From Streptomyces sp. L2 (lineage in GTDB: Bacteria; Actinomycetota; Actinomycetes; Streptomycetales; Streptomycetaceae): a DNA stretch of 64,000 nucleotides. Below, piece after piece: positions 26,231 to 34,369 of the stretch. The notes beneath the pieces were generated by a model. It was not told the origin of the DNA. It saw only the letters and a list, made by a program, of their open reading frames with translations, and made no database searches. Made by a program: the position numbers and the translations under genes. The DNA is taken from the NCBI RefSeq assembly GCF_004124325.1, contig NZ_QBDT01000001.1, positions 1,240,001-1,304,000 on the forward strand. The letters run 5' to 3'. Position 1 is the stretch's first letter. Every line of letters starts with the position of its first letter.

Positions 26231-27010
26231 ATGGCCACGACTCTCGCCAAGGCCGACGAGGCGGTCGACTGCGCCGCCCGCCTCGCGCATGTCTCGAAGT
26301 CCTATCCCGGACCCGGTGGGCAGCAGCTCGTCCTGGACGACATCAGCCTCGATGTCGCTCCGGGTGAGTTCGTCACCCTCCTGGGGGCCTCGGGCTGCGG
26401 CAAGTCGACGCTGCTGAACCTGGTGGCGGGCCTGGACCGGCCCAGCGCCGGGTCCATCACGACGGACGGCCGGCCGGCGCTGATGTTCCAGGAGCACGCC
26501 CTGTTCCCGTGGCTGACCGCCGGCAAGAACATCGAACTCGCCCTGAAGCTGCGGGGCGTTCCGAAGGCCGAGCGGCGCGGCAAGGCCGAGGAGCTGCTCG
26601 AACTCGTGCGGCTGAAGGGCGCGCACGGCAAGCGGGTGCACGAGCTGTCCGGCGGCATGCGCCAGCGGGTGGCGATGGCGCGGGCGCTGGCCCAGGAGAG
26701 CAGCCTGCTGCTGATGGACGAGCCGTTCGCGGCGCTCGACGCCATCACCCGGGACGTCCTGCACGACGAACTGACCCGTATCTGGGCGGAGACCGGCCTG
26801 TCCGTGCTCTTCGTGACGCACAACGTGCGCGAGGCCGTGCGGCTGGCCGAACGGGTCGTGCTGCTGTCCTCCCGTCCGGGCCGGGTGGCCCGCGAGTGGC
26901 GGGTGGACATACCGCAGCCGCGCCGCATCGAGGACGCCCCCGTGGCGGAACTGTCCCTCGAGATCACCGAAGTCCTGCGTGGGGAGATCCGCCGCCATGG
27001 CCAGCACTGA
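26231..27010 (+). CDS. ssuB: ABC transporter ATP-binding protein (sulfonate type)
   Basis: An ATPase of 259 residues. Walker A is LLGASGCGKSTLLNLVAG (about residues 48-65), the Q-loop is LMFQEHALFPWLTAGKNI, the signature is HELSGGMRQRVAMARALAQ (about 140-158), and Walker B is SLLLMDEPFAALD. The H-loop is VTHNVREA. This is the SsuB/TauB type. ATG 26231 has a near-perfect AGGAGGTGA upstream. Its end overlaps the permease start by 14 bases. Confidence 0.94.
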   Translation: MATTLAKADEAVDCAARLAHVSKSYPGPGGQQLVLDDISLDVAPGEFVTLLGASGCGKSTLLNLVAGLDRPSAGSITTDGRPALMFQEHALFPWLTAGKNIELALKLRGVPKAERRGKAEELLELVRLKGAHGKRVHELSGGMRQRVAMARALAQESSLLLMDEPFAALDAITRDVLHDELTRIWAETGLSVLFVTHNVREAVRLAERVVLLSSRPGRVAREWRVDIPQPRRIEDAPVAELSLEITEVLRGEIRRHGQH

Positions 27011-27881
27011 CACGACGACCGCCCCGGACTCCGGGAGCGTGGAGGCGGGCCTCGACGCGCTGGAGACCACGCAGTCGGGCCGCACCCCGTGGCGGAAGAC
27101 GTTCGTCGACAAGATCGTGCCGCCCCTCACCGCGATCGTGGTGGTGCTGGTGGTGTGGCAGGGCCTGATCAGCTTCGGCGTGGTCGGCGACCCCACGAAG
27201 CTGCCGTCGCCGGGCGCGGTCTGGCACGCGCTGCGCCGGGACTGGCTGCAGGGCACCCTGCTCGGCTACATCTGGACATCCGTCTCGCGCGGACTCCTCG
27301 GCTTCTGCTTCGCCCTGCTGATCGGCACGCCGCTGGGTCTGGTGGTGGCCCGGGTGAAGTTCGTGCGCGCGGCGATCGGGCCGATCCTGTCCGGTCTCCA
27401 GTCGCTGCCGTCGGTGGCGTGGGTGCCGCCGGCCGTGATCTGGCTGGGCCTGAACAACTCGATGATGTACGCGGTGATCCTGCTGGGCGCGGTGCCGTCG
27501 ATCGCCAACGGCCTGGTGTCCGGCGTGGACCAGGTGCCGCCGCTGTTCCAGCGGGCGGGCCGCACGATGGGCGCGACCGGGCTGAAGGGCACCTGGCACA
27601 TCACGCTGCCGGCGGCGCTGCCCGGCTACGTGGCCGGCATGAAGCAGGGCTGGGCGTTCTCCTGGCGGTCGCTGATGGCCGCGGAGATCATCGCGAGCTT
27701 CCCCGACCTGGGCGTGGGCCTCGGCCAACTGCTGGAGAACGCGCGGACCGCGAGTGACATGGCGATGGTGTTCGAGGCGATCCTGCTGATCCTGTTCGTC
27801 GGTATCGCCATCGACCTGCTGATCTTCAGCCCGCTGGAGCGGTGGGTACTGCGCAGCCGCGGTCTGCTGGTGCGGGGCTGA
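26997..27881 (+). CDS. ssuC: ABC transporter permease (sulfonate type)
   Basis: A permease of 294 residues with six membrane helices after a 35-residue cytoplasmic N terminus. The binding-protein-dependent transport motif (EAA loop) is GRTMGATGLKGTWHITLPAALPGYVAGMKQGWAFSW (about residues 190-225). With the preceding binding protein and ATPase it makes a complete importer. ATG 26997 lies inside the end of the ATPase gene. The chelatase gene starts 1 base after its stop. Confidence 0.93.
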   Translation: MASTDTTTAPDSGSVEAGLDALETTQSGRTPWRKTFVDKIVPPLTAIVVVLVVWQGLISFGVVGDPTKLPSPGAVWHALRRDWLQGTLLGYIWTSVSRGLLGFCFALLIGTPLGLVVARVKFVRAAIGPILSGLQSLPSVAWVPPAVIWLGLNNSMMYAVILLGAVPSIANGLVSGVDQVPPLFQRAGRTMGATGLKGTWHITLPAALPGYVAGMKQGWAFSWRSLMAAEIIASFPDLGVGLGQLLENARTASDMAMVFEAILLILFVGIAIDLLIFSPLERWVLRSRGLLVRG

Positions 27882-27882
27882 C

Positions 27883-28620
27883 ATGGCCGCCCCCGTCCTC
27901 GTCGTCGTCGCCCACGGCAGCCGCGATCCGCGGCACGCCGCGACGGTGCACGCCCTGGTGGAGCGGGTACGGTCGCTGCGGCCGGGCCTGCGGGTGGAGA
28001 CCGGGTTCCTGGACTTCAACGTGCCGTCCGTGCCGGCCGTGCTGGAGTCGCTCGCGGCGGACGGTGTGCGGGACGTGGTCGCGCTGCCGTTGCTGCTGAC
28101 GCGGGCGTTCCACGCCAAGGCGGACATCCCGGCCGTGCTGCGGGCGGCTCCGGCGCGGCTGCGGATCCGGCAGGCCGAGGTGCTCGGCCCGTCCCCGCTG
28201 CTGCTGTCGGCGCTGGAACGGCGGCTGTACGAGGCGGGGCTGACGCCCGCCGACAAGTCCTCGACCGGGGTCGTGCTGGCCTCGGCGGGGTCGACGGACC
28301 CGGAGGCGGGCGCGGTGATCGCCGACATCGCGCGGGAGTGGTGGCGCACCGGTTGGTGTGCCGTGCGACCCGCGTTCGCCTCCGCATCTCTGCCCCGCAC
28401 CGAGGACGCGGTGCGGGAACTGCGGGCGCTGGGCTGCGAGCGCGTCGCGGTCGCGCCGTACGTGCTCGCACCCGGCTTCCTGCCGGACCGGATCGCGCGG
28501 GGCGCGGCCGGGGCGGACGTCCTGGCGGACGTGCTCGGCCCGGCACCCGAGGTGGCGCGGCTGCTGCTGCGCCGCTACGCCGAGGCGAACCGGCCGGCGC
28601 TGACCGCGCTCGGCGCCTGA
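27883..28620 (+). CDS. sirohydrochlorin chelatase (CbiX/SirB family)
   Basis: A protein of 245 residues with two CbiX halves. The N-terminal VVVAHGSRDPRHAATVHALVERV holds the catalytic His, and PLLLTRAFHAKADIPAVL has the second His of the family. The second half is less conserved (VVLASAGSTDPEAGAVIADIA). The enzyme inserts Fe2+ into sirohydrochlorin to form siroheme, or Co2+ on the cobalamin route. As the last gene of an operon that starts with a siroheme enzyme, ferrochelatase is the likelier role. Its stop codon lies within a terminator hairpin. Confidence 0.92.
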   Translation: MAAPVLVVVAHGSRDPRHAATVHALVERVRSLRPGLRVETGFLDFNVPSVPAVLESLAADGVRDVVALPLLLTRAFHAKADIPAVLRAAPARLRIRQAEVLGPSPLLLSALERRLYEAGLTPADKSSTGVVLASAGSTDPEAGAVIADIAREWWRTGWCAVRPAFASASLPRTEDAVRELRALGCERVAVAPYVLAPGFLPDRIARGAAGADVLADVLGPAPEVARLLLRRYAEANRPALTALGA

Positions 28621-28632
28621 GCTTCAGGCGCC
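28612..28632. terminator. bidirectional terminator overlapping a stop codon
   Basis: GGCGCCTGA-GCT-TCAGGCGCC, a 9-bp perfect stem with a 3-base loop. It includes the chelatase stop codon and lies 9 bases from the end of the convergent small gene, so it can end both transcripts. Confidence 0.75.
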
Positions 28633-28640
28633 CGGGCGGG

Positions 28641-28928
28641 TCACAGGGCCAGCATCTGGACCAGTTCGCGGGTGTAGGCGAGGCTGCCGGTGCCGGCGGC
28701 CGCGCCGATCGTGACGGCCTCCAGGGCGGTGCGGATCTTGCCGCGGTTGGGCGGACCGCCGTCCTCCGCGGAGAGTTCAGCCTCGCCCTGGATGATCTCG
28801 CCGTAGCGGACGAGCCCCGGGTACTCGGCGCGCAGCGACTGGAGGAGGCCTCCGGTGAGCTGGAGCAGCGCGTCCGGGTCCGGGTGGTGGCCGTTGGTGG
28901 GGTTCCCGTGGAAGTTGTAGGTGCTCAT
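28641..28928 (-). CDS. small hypothetical protein
   Basis: A 95-residue cytoplasmic protein. The N terminus STYNFHGNPTNGHHPDPDALLQL is Asn/His-rich, and the rest is helical (LLQSLRAEYPGL..., then KIRTALEAVTIGAAAGTGSLAYTRELVQML). There is no signal peptide or metal motif beyond the His cluster. Codon bias is normal and an AGGAC lies just before the ATG. It is convergent with the sulfur operon. I do not recognise a family with confidence. Confidence 0.7.
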   Translation of the reverse strand: MSTYNFHGNPTNGHHPDPDALLQLTGGLLQSLRAEYPGLVRYGEIIQGEAELSAEDGGPPNRGKIRTALEAVTIGAAAGTGSLAYTRELVQMLAL

Positions 28929-29361
28929 GTCCTGTTCTCACTCCTGGGCCGGTGGGGCCGTCTGGACGGGCGAGGTGCTGGAGCCGCGGGCGGTGCCGAT
29001 CGTACGGGTCCGGCGGGAGCGCCCGGGGAGGTTTCCCGTCTTACGGTCCGCTCGCGCCCGGGAACACGCGGAGAGGGCCGAAAATCGCCACCCGTACGAG
29101 TGAACGGACCGCATTGACCGTGCGGTTGGGGACGACCCGTGCCCCGGTGCGGAGCCGCCTCGTCCGTGCGGCACGGCGGCCCGGGGCCGACGCCGCCGGC
29201 GCGTCGGGCGGTTGGCCGGGACGCCTGCGCCCGCGGTCCGGCGCTCCCCTGTGACGTCGGACCGCGGGCGGCTCTTCGTTCTGCGTCTGCCGCGGCCCGC
29301 GCGTCACACGTGGGGACCGGTCATCGCGCCGGAAGGGCGGTAATCGGCCATGTACGGCGGG
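28929..29361. other. 433-bp spacer, no gene seen
   Basis: It holds the upstream region of the small hypothetical gene and, at its other end, the hairpin at 29228-29270. The sequence between shows no frame with good codon bias and a ribosome site. Confidence 0.5.
29228..29270 (-). terminator. hairpin, probable terminator
   Basis: A 13-bp perfect stem CGCCCGCGGTCCG (29228-29240) with CGGACCGCGGGCG (29258-29270) and a 17-base loop, about 90 bases beyond the stop of the DsbA-like gene. CTCTTCGTTCT follows on the plus strand. Confidence 0.55.
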
Positions 29362-30009
29362 TCAGTCGAAGCGGAGGGCACCGGTGCGGGTGCGCTTGAG
29401 TTCGAAGACGTCGGGATGGCGGGCCAACACCCGGAAGCTGTCGAAGAGTTCGGCCGCCTCCGCGCCGCGCGGAATGGCCCGCAGGACGGGGCCGAACCAC
29501 ACCGTGCCGTCGACGTGGATCGTGGGTGTGCCGACGTAGTGGCCCGTCTCCGGCTCGGCGCCCGCGTCGTGGCCGCGGCGCACGGCCTCGTCGTACGCCG
29601 GGTCGTGGGCGGCACCGGCCAGGTCCGCGGGGAGTCCCAGCTCGGCCAGGGAGCCGGTGACGACCTCATCGAAGTCCTTGACGCCCTGTTCGTGGATCCG
29701 GGTGCCGAACGCGCTGTACAGCTCGCGCAGGACCGGTGCGCCATGGCGTTCCGCGGCGGCCGCGGCGACCCGCACCGGGCCGATCGAGCGGTCCACCAGG
29801 TCCCGGTACCAGTCGGGCAGTTCGTTGCCCGTGTTGTGCAGGTACAGGCTCATGACGTGGAAGCGGAGGTCGAGCGGGCGCTGCCGTTCGACCTCCAGCA
29901 TCCAGCGGGAGGTGATCCAGGCGAAGGGGCAGGCGGGGTCGAAGTAGAAGTCCACCCGGGTCGGCTCCGCGGTGGTGTCGTTGGCGCTGATGGTGTTCGC
30001 GTGCGTCAT
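29362..30009 (-). CDS. DsbA family, mycothiol-dependent nitroreductase (Rv2466c-like)
   Basis: A thioredoxin-fold protein of 215 residues. FYFDPACPFAWITSRWMLEVERQRP (about residues 22-46) carries a CPFA active site with one redox Cys, as in Mycobacterium tuberculosis Rv2466c. That enzyme uses mycothiol and mycoredoxin and reduces nitro compounds during oxidative stress. The helical insertion and the cis-Pro motif HYVGTPTIHVDG (about 157-168) follow. There is no signal peptide, so it is cytoplasmic. The gene is 72 bases beyond the end of the sigma factor gene on the same strand, so they may be co-transcribed. Confidence 0.87.
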   Translation of the reverse strand: MTHANTISANDTTAEPTRVDFYFDPACPFAWITSRWMLEVERQRPLDLRFHVMSLYLHNTGNELPDWYRDLVDRSIGPVRVAAAAAERHGAPVLRELYSAFGTRIHEQGVKDFDEVVTGSLAELGLPADLAGAAHDPAYDEAVRRGHDAGAEPETGHYVGTPTIHVDGTVWFGPVLRAIPRGAEAAELFDSFRVLARHPDVFELKRTRTGALRFD

Positions 30010-30081
30010 GACACGGACGTTAGGCGACCAGTGGACCGGAGTCCCGGCCCAATTCTCTCCCTTGCGGCTGGGCCAATTCCG

Positions 30082-31005
30082 TCAGTCCCCGGTGCCGGCG
30101 ACCTCGATCCCCATCTTCCGCAGCCGCTCCGGCTCCGCGACGATGTCGATGCCGGTGATCCGCGTGCCGTCCGCGGAGAACGTGAAGGAGAGGGCCAGGC
30201 GCGGCCTGCCGTGCGGGGCCATGACCAGGCCGAAGTCGCCGTCCAGCAGGGCGAGGCCGGTGTGTCCGGCGCGGATCGCGGCGCGCGTGGCGCCCCGGGC
30301 GACCGATTCGGCGCCCCGGACCGTGACCGGTTCGCCCGTGGGGGCGGCGAACGCGTCGGCGCGCAGCACCACGTCCGGGTCGAGCAGGGCGACCAGCGCG
30401 GCGAAGTCACCGCCGCGGGCGGCGGCCAGGTACGCCTCGACGGCCGCCCGGCGGCGCCTCGTGTCCGCTCCGGGCGCGGGGGTGCGGCCCCGGACACGGC
30501 GGCGGGCGCGGCTGGCCAGTTGCCGGGTGGCGTCCGGGGTCCTCTCGATCACGGACGCGATCTCGTCGAAGGGCACGGCGAACATGTCGTGCAGCACGAA
30601 GGCGACCCGCTCGGCGGGGCCGAGCGTGTCGAGGACGACCAGCAGGGCGACGCCGACCTCGTCGGCCAGCAGTGACTCCCGGGCCGGGTCGCCCGCCTCG
30701 GCGGCCGGGGCGGGCGCGGTCGCCGCCGCGGCCTGGGGCTCGTAGGCGTCGACGAACTCCTCGCGCCTGCTGCGGCGGGCGCGCAGGTGGTTGAGGCAGA
30801 CGCGGGTGACGATGGTGGTCAGCCAGCCGGTGAGGTTCTCGATGCCCTCGGTCTCGGCCTGCTGGGCGCGCAGCCAGGCGTCCTGCAGCGCGTCGTCGGC
30901 CTCGGCCGCCGAGCCGAGCAGCCGGTACGCCACGGCCGCGAGGTGGGCCCGGTCCGCCTCGAACCGCTCCGCCAGCCGCGCCATGTCCCCCGTGATGTCG
31001 TCCAC
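30082..31005 (-). CDS. ECF sigma factor with SnoaL-like C terminus (SigJ/ECF41 type)
   Basis: A sigma factor of 307 residues. Region 2 is FEADRAHLAAVAYRLLGSAAEADDALQDAWLR (about 15-46) and region 4 is LGPAERVAFVLHDMFAVPFDEIASVIERTPDATRQLASRARRR (about 130-172). A SnoaL-like domain follows (RRAAVEAYLAAARGGDFAALVALLDPDVVLRAD). Such fused domains replace an anti-sigma factor and tune activity. IVAEPERLRK near the end resembles the NPDKL motif of ECF41 factors. No anti-sigma gene is adjacent. The likely targets include the downstream nitroreductase gene, which is inferred from position. Confidence 0.9.
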   Translation of the reverse strand: MDDITGDMARLAERFEADRAHLAAVAYRLLGSAAEADDALQDAWLRAQQAETEGIENLTGWLTTIVTRVCLNHLRARRSRREEFVDAYEPQAAAATAPAPAAEAGDPARESLLADEVGVALLVVLDTLGPAERVAFVLHDMFAVPFDEIASVIERTPDATRQLASRARRRVRGRTPAPGADTRRRRAAVEAYLAAARGGDFAALVALLDPDVVLRADAFAAPTGEPVTVRGAESVARGATRAAIRAGHTGLALLDGDFGLVMAPHGRPRLALSFTFSADGTRITGIDIVAEPERLRKMGIEVAGTGD

Positions 31006-31122
31006 CGTGTGTCACTCCCCTGTGTCCCGGCGCGCGGATGCGCGGCCCCCCATGATCCAGGAAACGCGCACGGGCGGCAGGGAGTTCCGCCGCGCGGGCC
31101 GGTCGCGGCGGCCGGCGGGCCG

Positions 31123-31683
31123 TCACGCCGGCGGAGCGGTCAGTTCGATCAGTTTGAGGACCGTGTTCCAGTTGCGGGAGGTGGCGACGACGCCCTTGGC
31201 GGGAGGCCGCCGGGAGAGGAGTTCGGCGAGCTTGGAGCGGCCGAGACCGTCGGGGGCGTAGAGGTAGAGGCAGCGGTCGCCGAGGCGGAACTCCTCGGGC
31301 AGGTGCGCGGCCTGGTCGATCCCGGCGAAGTGCTCGGGGCCGACGGGGGCCGAGAAGTAGGTGACGTGCAGCTGCTTGGGCTGGAGGTCGGCGGCCGGGA
31401 AGGGGCAGGCCTCGGCCACCGCCCGCAGATAGGCGTGGTCGCGCACGATGACGTCGACGGTGAAGCCGAACCGCTCCTCGATCGCCTTGGCCAGCCGGGC
31501 GGCCAGGGACTCCTCGTCGCCGTGGTCCGACGTGCCCGGGGTGAAGACGGCCTGGCCGCTCTGCAGGTGGGTGCGTACGCCGGTGTGGCCGAGGCCGGTC
31601 ATCAGCTCGCGCAGGTCGGCCATCGGGAGCTTTCTGCTGCCGCCCACGTTGATTCCGCGCAGCAGCGCCGCATAGGTCGTCAT
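31123..31683 (-). CDS. DUF1697 domain-containing protein
   Basis: A protein of 186 residues. TTYAALLRGINVGGSRKLPMADLRELMTGLGHTGVRTHLQSGQAVF (about 2-47) is the typical start of DUF1697, and SRNWNTVLKLIELTA at the end is equally typical. The function of the family is unknown; crystal structures show a ferredoxin-like pair of domains. It probably starts at ATG 31683, or two codons earlier at GTG 31689. It is divergent from the MMPL transporter. Confidence 0.88.
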   Translation of the reverse strand: MTTYAALLRGINVGGSRKLPMADLRELMTGLGHTGVRTHLQSGQAVFTPGTSDHGDEESLAARLAKAIEERFGFTVDVIVRDHAYLRAVAEACPFPAADLQPKQLHVTYFSAPVGPEHFAGIDQAAHLPEEFRLGDRCLYLYAPDGLGRSKLAELLSRRPPAKGVVATSRNWNTVLKLIELTAPPA

Positions 31684-32057
31684 CCGCACACCATAGAGCG
31701 GCCGTCGTGCCCCGTGGGGGTGGGCACGACGGCCGGGTCCCCGGCGTGCGGGACTCCGCGAAACTCTGGCGGATGCACAGGGCGCGGATCAACTCCTACA
31801 CGCAGCTGTGACTTGTTCAACAAGGTTTCACAATCACAAAGTGGATCTCTGTCGGCGGAACGGACACCCCGAGACGCGGCCCCGAGAACCGGCGATAGAT
31901 GTAAGGGACCCCCATCATCCTCTGCGGTGAGGCGGCGGCACCCCACTTCGTCGAACAGCAGGACGAGACGTCCGGATCGTGACCGTAGCGTCGTGGAGGA
32001 GCAAGCGAAGACGTGGCGGCAGGGGGCCGTCACCGCACACGAGGGGGCAGGCCCGTC
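31684..32057. other. 374-bp divergent spacer with a palindrome
   Basis: No gene was seen. The region is less G+C-rich than its surroundings near 31795-31850 and contains CTTGTT-C-AACAAG (31812-31824), a perfect 6-bp inverted repeat likely to be an operator. It probably carries the promoters of the DUF1697 and MMPL genes. Confidence 0.5.
31812..31824. promoter_or_regulatory. candidate operator CTTGTT-C-AACAAG
   Basis: A perfect 13-bp palindrome in an A+T-richer patch 130 bases upstream of the DUF1697 gene and 233 bases upstream of the MMPL gene. Its shape fits MarR- or TetR-type regulators, none of which is encoded next to it. Confidence 0.4.
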
Positions 32058-34307
32058 ATGGGGAACGAGGACGTGCGGGTGCGGGGACTGGCCGCCCGCG
32101 CCGGCGGCTGGAGCGCCCGGCACCGCTGGGCGGCCGTCGGCATATGGGTGCTGTTCGTCGTCCTGGCGATGGGGCTCGGCTCGGCCGCGGGCCGGGTCGA
32201 CGTGGACGAGAACAACCAGCTGAAGGGCGAGACGCACACCGCCGCCCAGATCATCGACGACGCCGGGATCAAGGAGCCGGCTGGGGAGACCGTGCTCATC
32301 CAGTCCAGGGACGGCTCCGGGAAGGCGACGGACGCCGGCTTCCGCGCCGCGGTCGCCGATGTCGTCAAGGCCGTCGAGGGCACCGGCGAGGTCACCGGGG
32401 TGACCTCGCCGTACGACACCCACACGATCTCCCGTGACGGGCGCACCGCGCTGGTCCAGTTCGACATGCGGGGCGACGCCGACACGGCCGCCGACCGGGT
32501 CCAGCCGGTGCTGGACGCGGTCGCGGGGGTGCAGAAGGACCACGCCGGGCTGCGGATCGCGGAGATCGGCGGTGCCAGCATGAACAAGCAGTACCAGGAC
32601 GCCTTCGGCAACGACTTCCAGCAGGCCGAGTACTCGGCGGTGCCGGTGGCCTTCGGCATCCTGCTGGTCGCGTTCGGCGCGCTGGTGGCCGCCCTGCTCC
32701 CGGTGGGCCTCGCGATCACCGCGATCATGGCGACGATGGGCCTGATGGGCCTGGTCAGCCACGTACAGCCGATGAGCGACACCGCCAACTCCGTGATGCT
32801 GCTGGTCGGCATGGCCGTCGGCGTCGACTACTGCCTGTTCTACCTGCGCCGGGAGCGCGAGGAGCGGGCCGCCGGACGGGACGCGGGCACGGCGCTGCGC
32901 ATCGCCGCCGCCACCAGTGGCCGGGCGGTCATCGTCTCCGGTGTCACGGTGTGCGTGGCGATGGCGGGCATGCTGTTCACCGGGCTCGCCGAGTTCGAGG
33001 CGATGGGACTGGCCTCCCTGATGGTGGTCGCGGTCGCCATGGTCGGTTCGGTCACCGTGCTGCCCGCGCTGCTGTCGCTGCTGGGCGAGCGGGTGGAGAA
33101 GGGCCGGCTGCCGTTCCTGGGCCGTGGGCGCCGCCGCTCCGGCGGAAGCCGGGAGAGCAGGTTCTGGACGGCCGTGCTGCGGGGCGTGCTGGCCAAGCCG
33201 CTGGTGTCCGTGCTGGTCGCGGTCGGCGCGCTGCTCGCGGTCGCCGCGCCCGCGCTGGGCATGAAGACCCAGCAGCTCACGCTGGACCAGGAGTTCGGCG
33301 ACTCGCTGCCGATCGTGCAGACCTACGACCGGCTCAACGCGGCCTTCCCCGGCGGGTCCGAGCCCGCGCAGGTCGTCGTCAAGGCCAAGGACATCAACGC
33401 GCCGGAAGTGCGGCAGGCGCTGGCCGACTTCAAGAAGCGGGCGATCTCCTCCGGTGCCTCGCGCGGCCCGGTCACCATCAAGCTGCACGACGCGCAGAAT
33501 GTCGCCGTGGTGTCGGTGCCGCTGGTCGGCGGCTCGGACATGGACAAGGCGGTCAAGAGCCTGGACACGCTGCGCGACGACGTACGGCCGGACACGCTCG
33601 GCAAGGTCGACGGCGTCCAGGCTCCGATCACCGGCCAGGTCGCGGGCAACCACGACTTCAACGACCAGCTGCTCGGCTCGGTCGTCCCGGTCTTCGTGTT
33701 CGTGATCGTCTTCGCCTTCCTGCTGATGCTGGTGTCGTTCCGCTCGCTGACCGTCGCGATCACCTCGATCGTGCTGAACCTGCTGTCGGTGGCGGCGGCC
33801 TACGGCATCCTCGTCGCCGTGTTCCAGCACGGCTGGGGCGCCTCGCTGGTGGGCGCGGAGGGCGTCGGCGCGATCGTGACCTGGCTGCCACTGTTCCTCT
33901 TCGTGATCCTGTTCGGCCTGTCGATGGACTACCACGTGTTCGTGGTGTCCCGGATCCGTGAGGCCCGGGCCCGGGGCCGGTCGACGCCGGACGCCATCCA
34001 GCACGGCGTGGTCACCACGGCCGGGGTGGTCACCAGCGCCGCGGTCATCATGGTCGCCGTGTTCGCGATCTTCGGCACGCTGTCGATGCAGTCCATGAAG
34101 CAGATGGGCGTGGGCCTGGCGGCCGCCGTCCTGATCGACGCGACCGTGATCCGGGGCGTGCTGCTCCCGGCGGTGATGGCGCTGCTCGGCGAGCGCAACT
34201 GGTACCTGCCGAAGTGGCTGCACCGCCTCCCGGACCTCACCCACGACGAGGCCCCCGAGCCGCCGGCGGCCCCGGTCCGCGACGAGGGCGAGCGGCTCCC
34301 GGTCTGA
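32058..34307 (+). CDS. MMPL family transporter (RND superfamily)
   Basis: A membrane protein of 749 residues with twelve predicted helices in two RND halves. The first helix is WAAVGIWVLFVVLAMGLGSAAGRVDVDENNQLKGE. The proton-relay region GMAVGVDYCLFYLRREREER (about residues 252-271) and its second-half partner ILFGLSMDYHVFVVSRIREARARG (about 616-639) are the MMPL hallmarks. Large extracytoplasmic loops follow helices 1 and 7. Relatives export lipids or drugs. ATG 32058 (MGNEDVRVRG) was preferred over longer starts without family likeness. A 15-bp hairpin follows its end. Confidence 0.92.
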   Translation: MGNEDVRVRGLAARAGGWSARHRWAAVGIWVLFVVLAMGLGSAAGRVDVDENNQLKGETHTAAQIIDDAGIKEPAGETVLIQSRDGSGKATDAGFRAAVADVVKAVEGTGEVTGVTSPYDTHTISRDGRTALVQFDMRGDADTAADRVQPVLDAVAGVQKDHAGLRIAEIGGASMNKQYQDAFGNDFQQAEYSAVPVAFGILLVAFGALVAALLPVGLAITAIMATMGLMGLVSHVQPMSDTANSVMLLVGMAVGVDYCLFYLRREREERAAGRDAGTALRIAAATSGRAVIVSGVTVCVAMAGMLFTGLAEFEAMGLASLMVVAVAMVGSVTVLPALLSLLGERVEKGRLPFLGRGRRRSGGSRESRFWTAVLRGVLAKPLVSVLVAVGALLAVAAPALGMKTQQLTLDQEFGDSLPIVQTYDRLNAAFPGGSEPAQVVVKAKDINAPEVRQALADFKKRAISSGASRGPVTIKLHDAQNVAVVSVPLVGGSDMDKAVKSLDTLRDDVRPDTLGKVDGVQAPITGQVAGNHDFNDQLLGSVVPVFVFVIVFAFLLMLVSFRSLTVAITSIVLNLLSVAAAYGILVAVFQHGWGASLVGAEGVGAIVTWLPLFLFVILFGLSMDYHVFVVSRIREARARGRSTPDAIQHGVVTTAGVVTSAAVIMVAVFAIFGTLSMQSMKQMGVGLAAAVLIDATVIRGVLLPAVMALLGERNWYLPKWLHRLPDLTHDEAPEPPAAPVRDEGERLPV

Positions 34308-34328
34308 CGCCTCCCCACCTCGCCCGGA

Positions 34329-34361
34329 GGGCCTGTCGGTGTGCCGCACACCGACAGGCCC
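34329..34361. terminator. 15-bp bidirectional terminator
   Basis: GGGCCTGTCGGTGTG (34329-34343) pairs perfectly with CACACCGACAGGCCC (34347-34361) around CCG. It sits between the convergent MMPL and sugar-binding protein genes, 21 and 8 bases from their stops. Confidence 0.85.
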
Positions 34362-34369
34362 TTCGCCGT

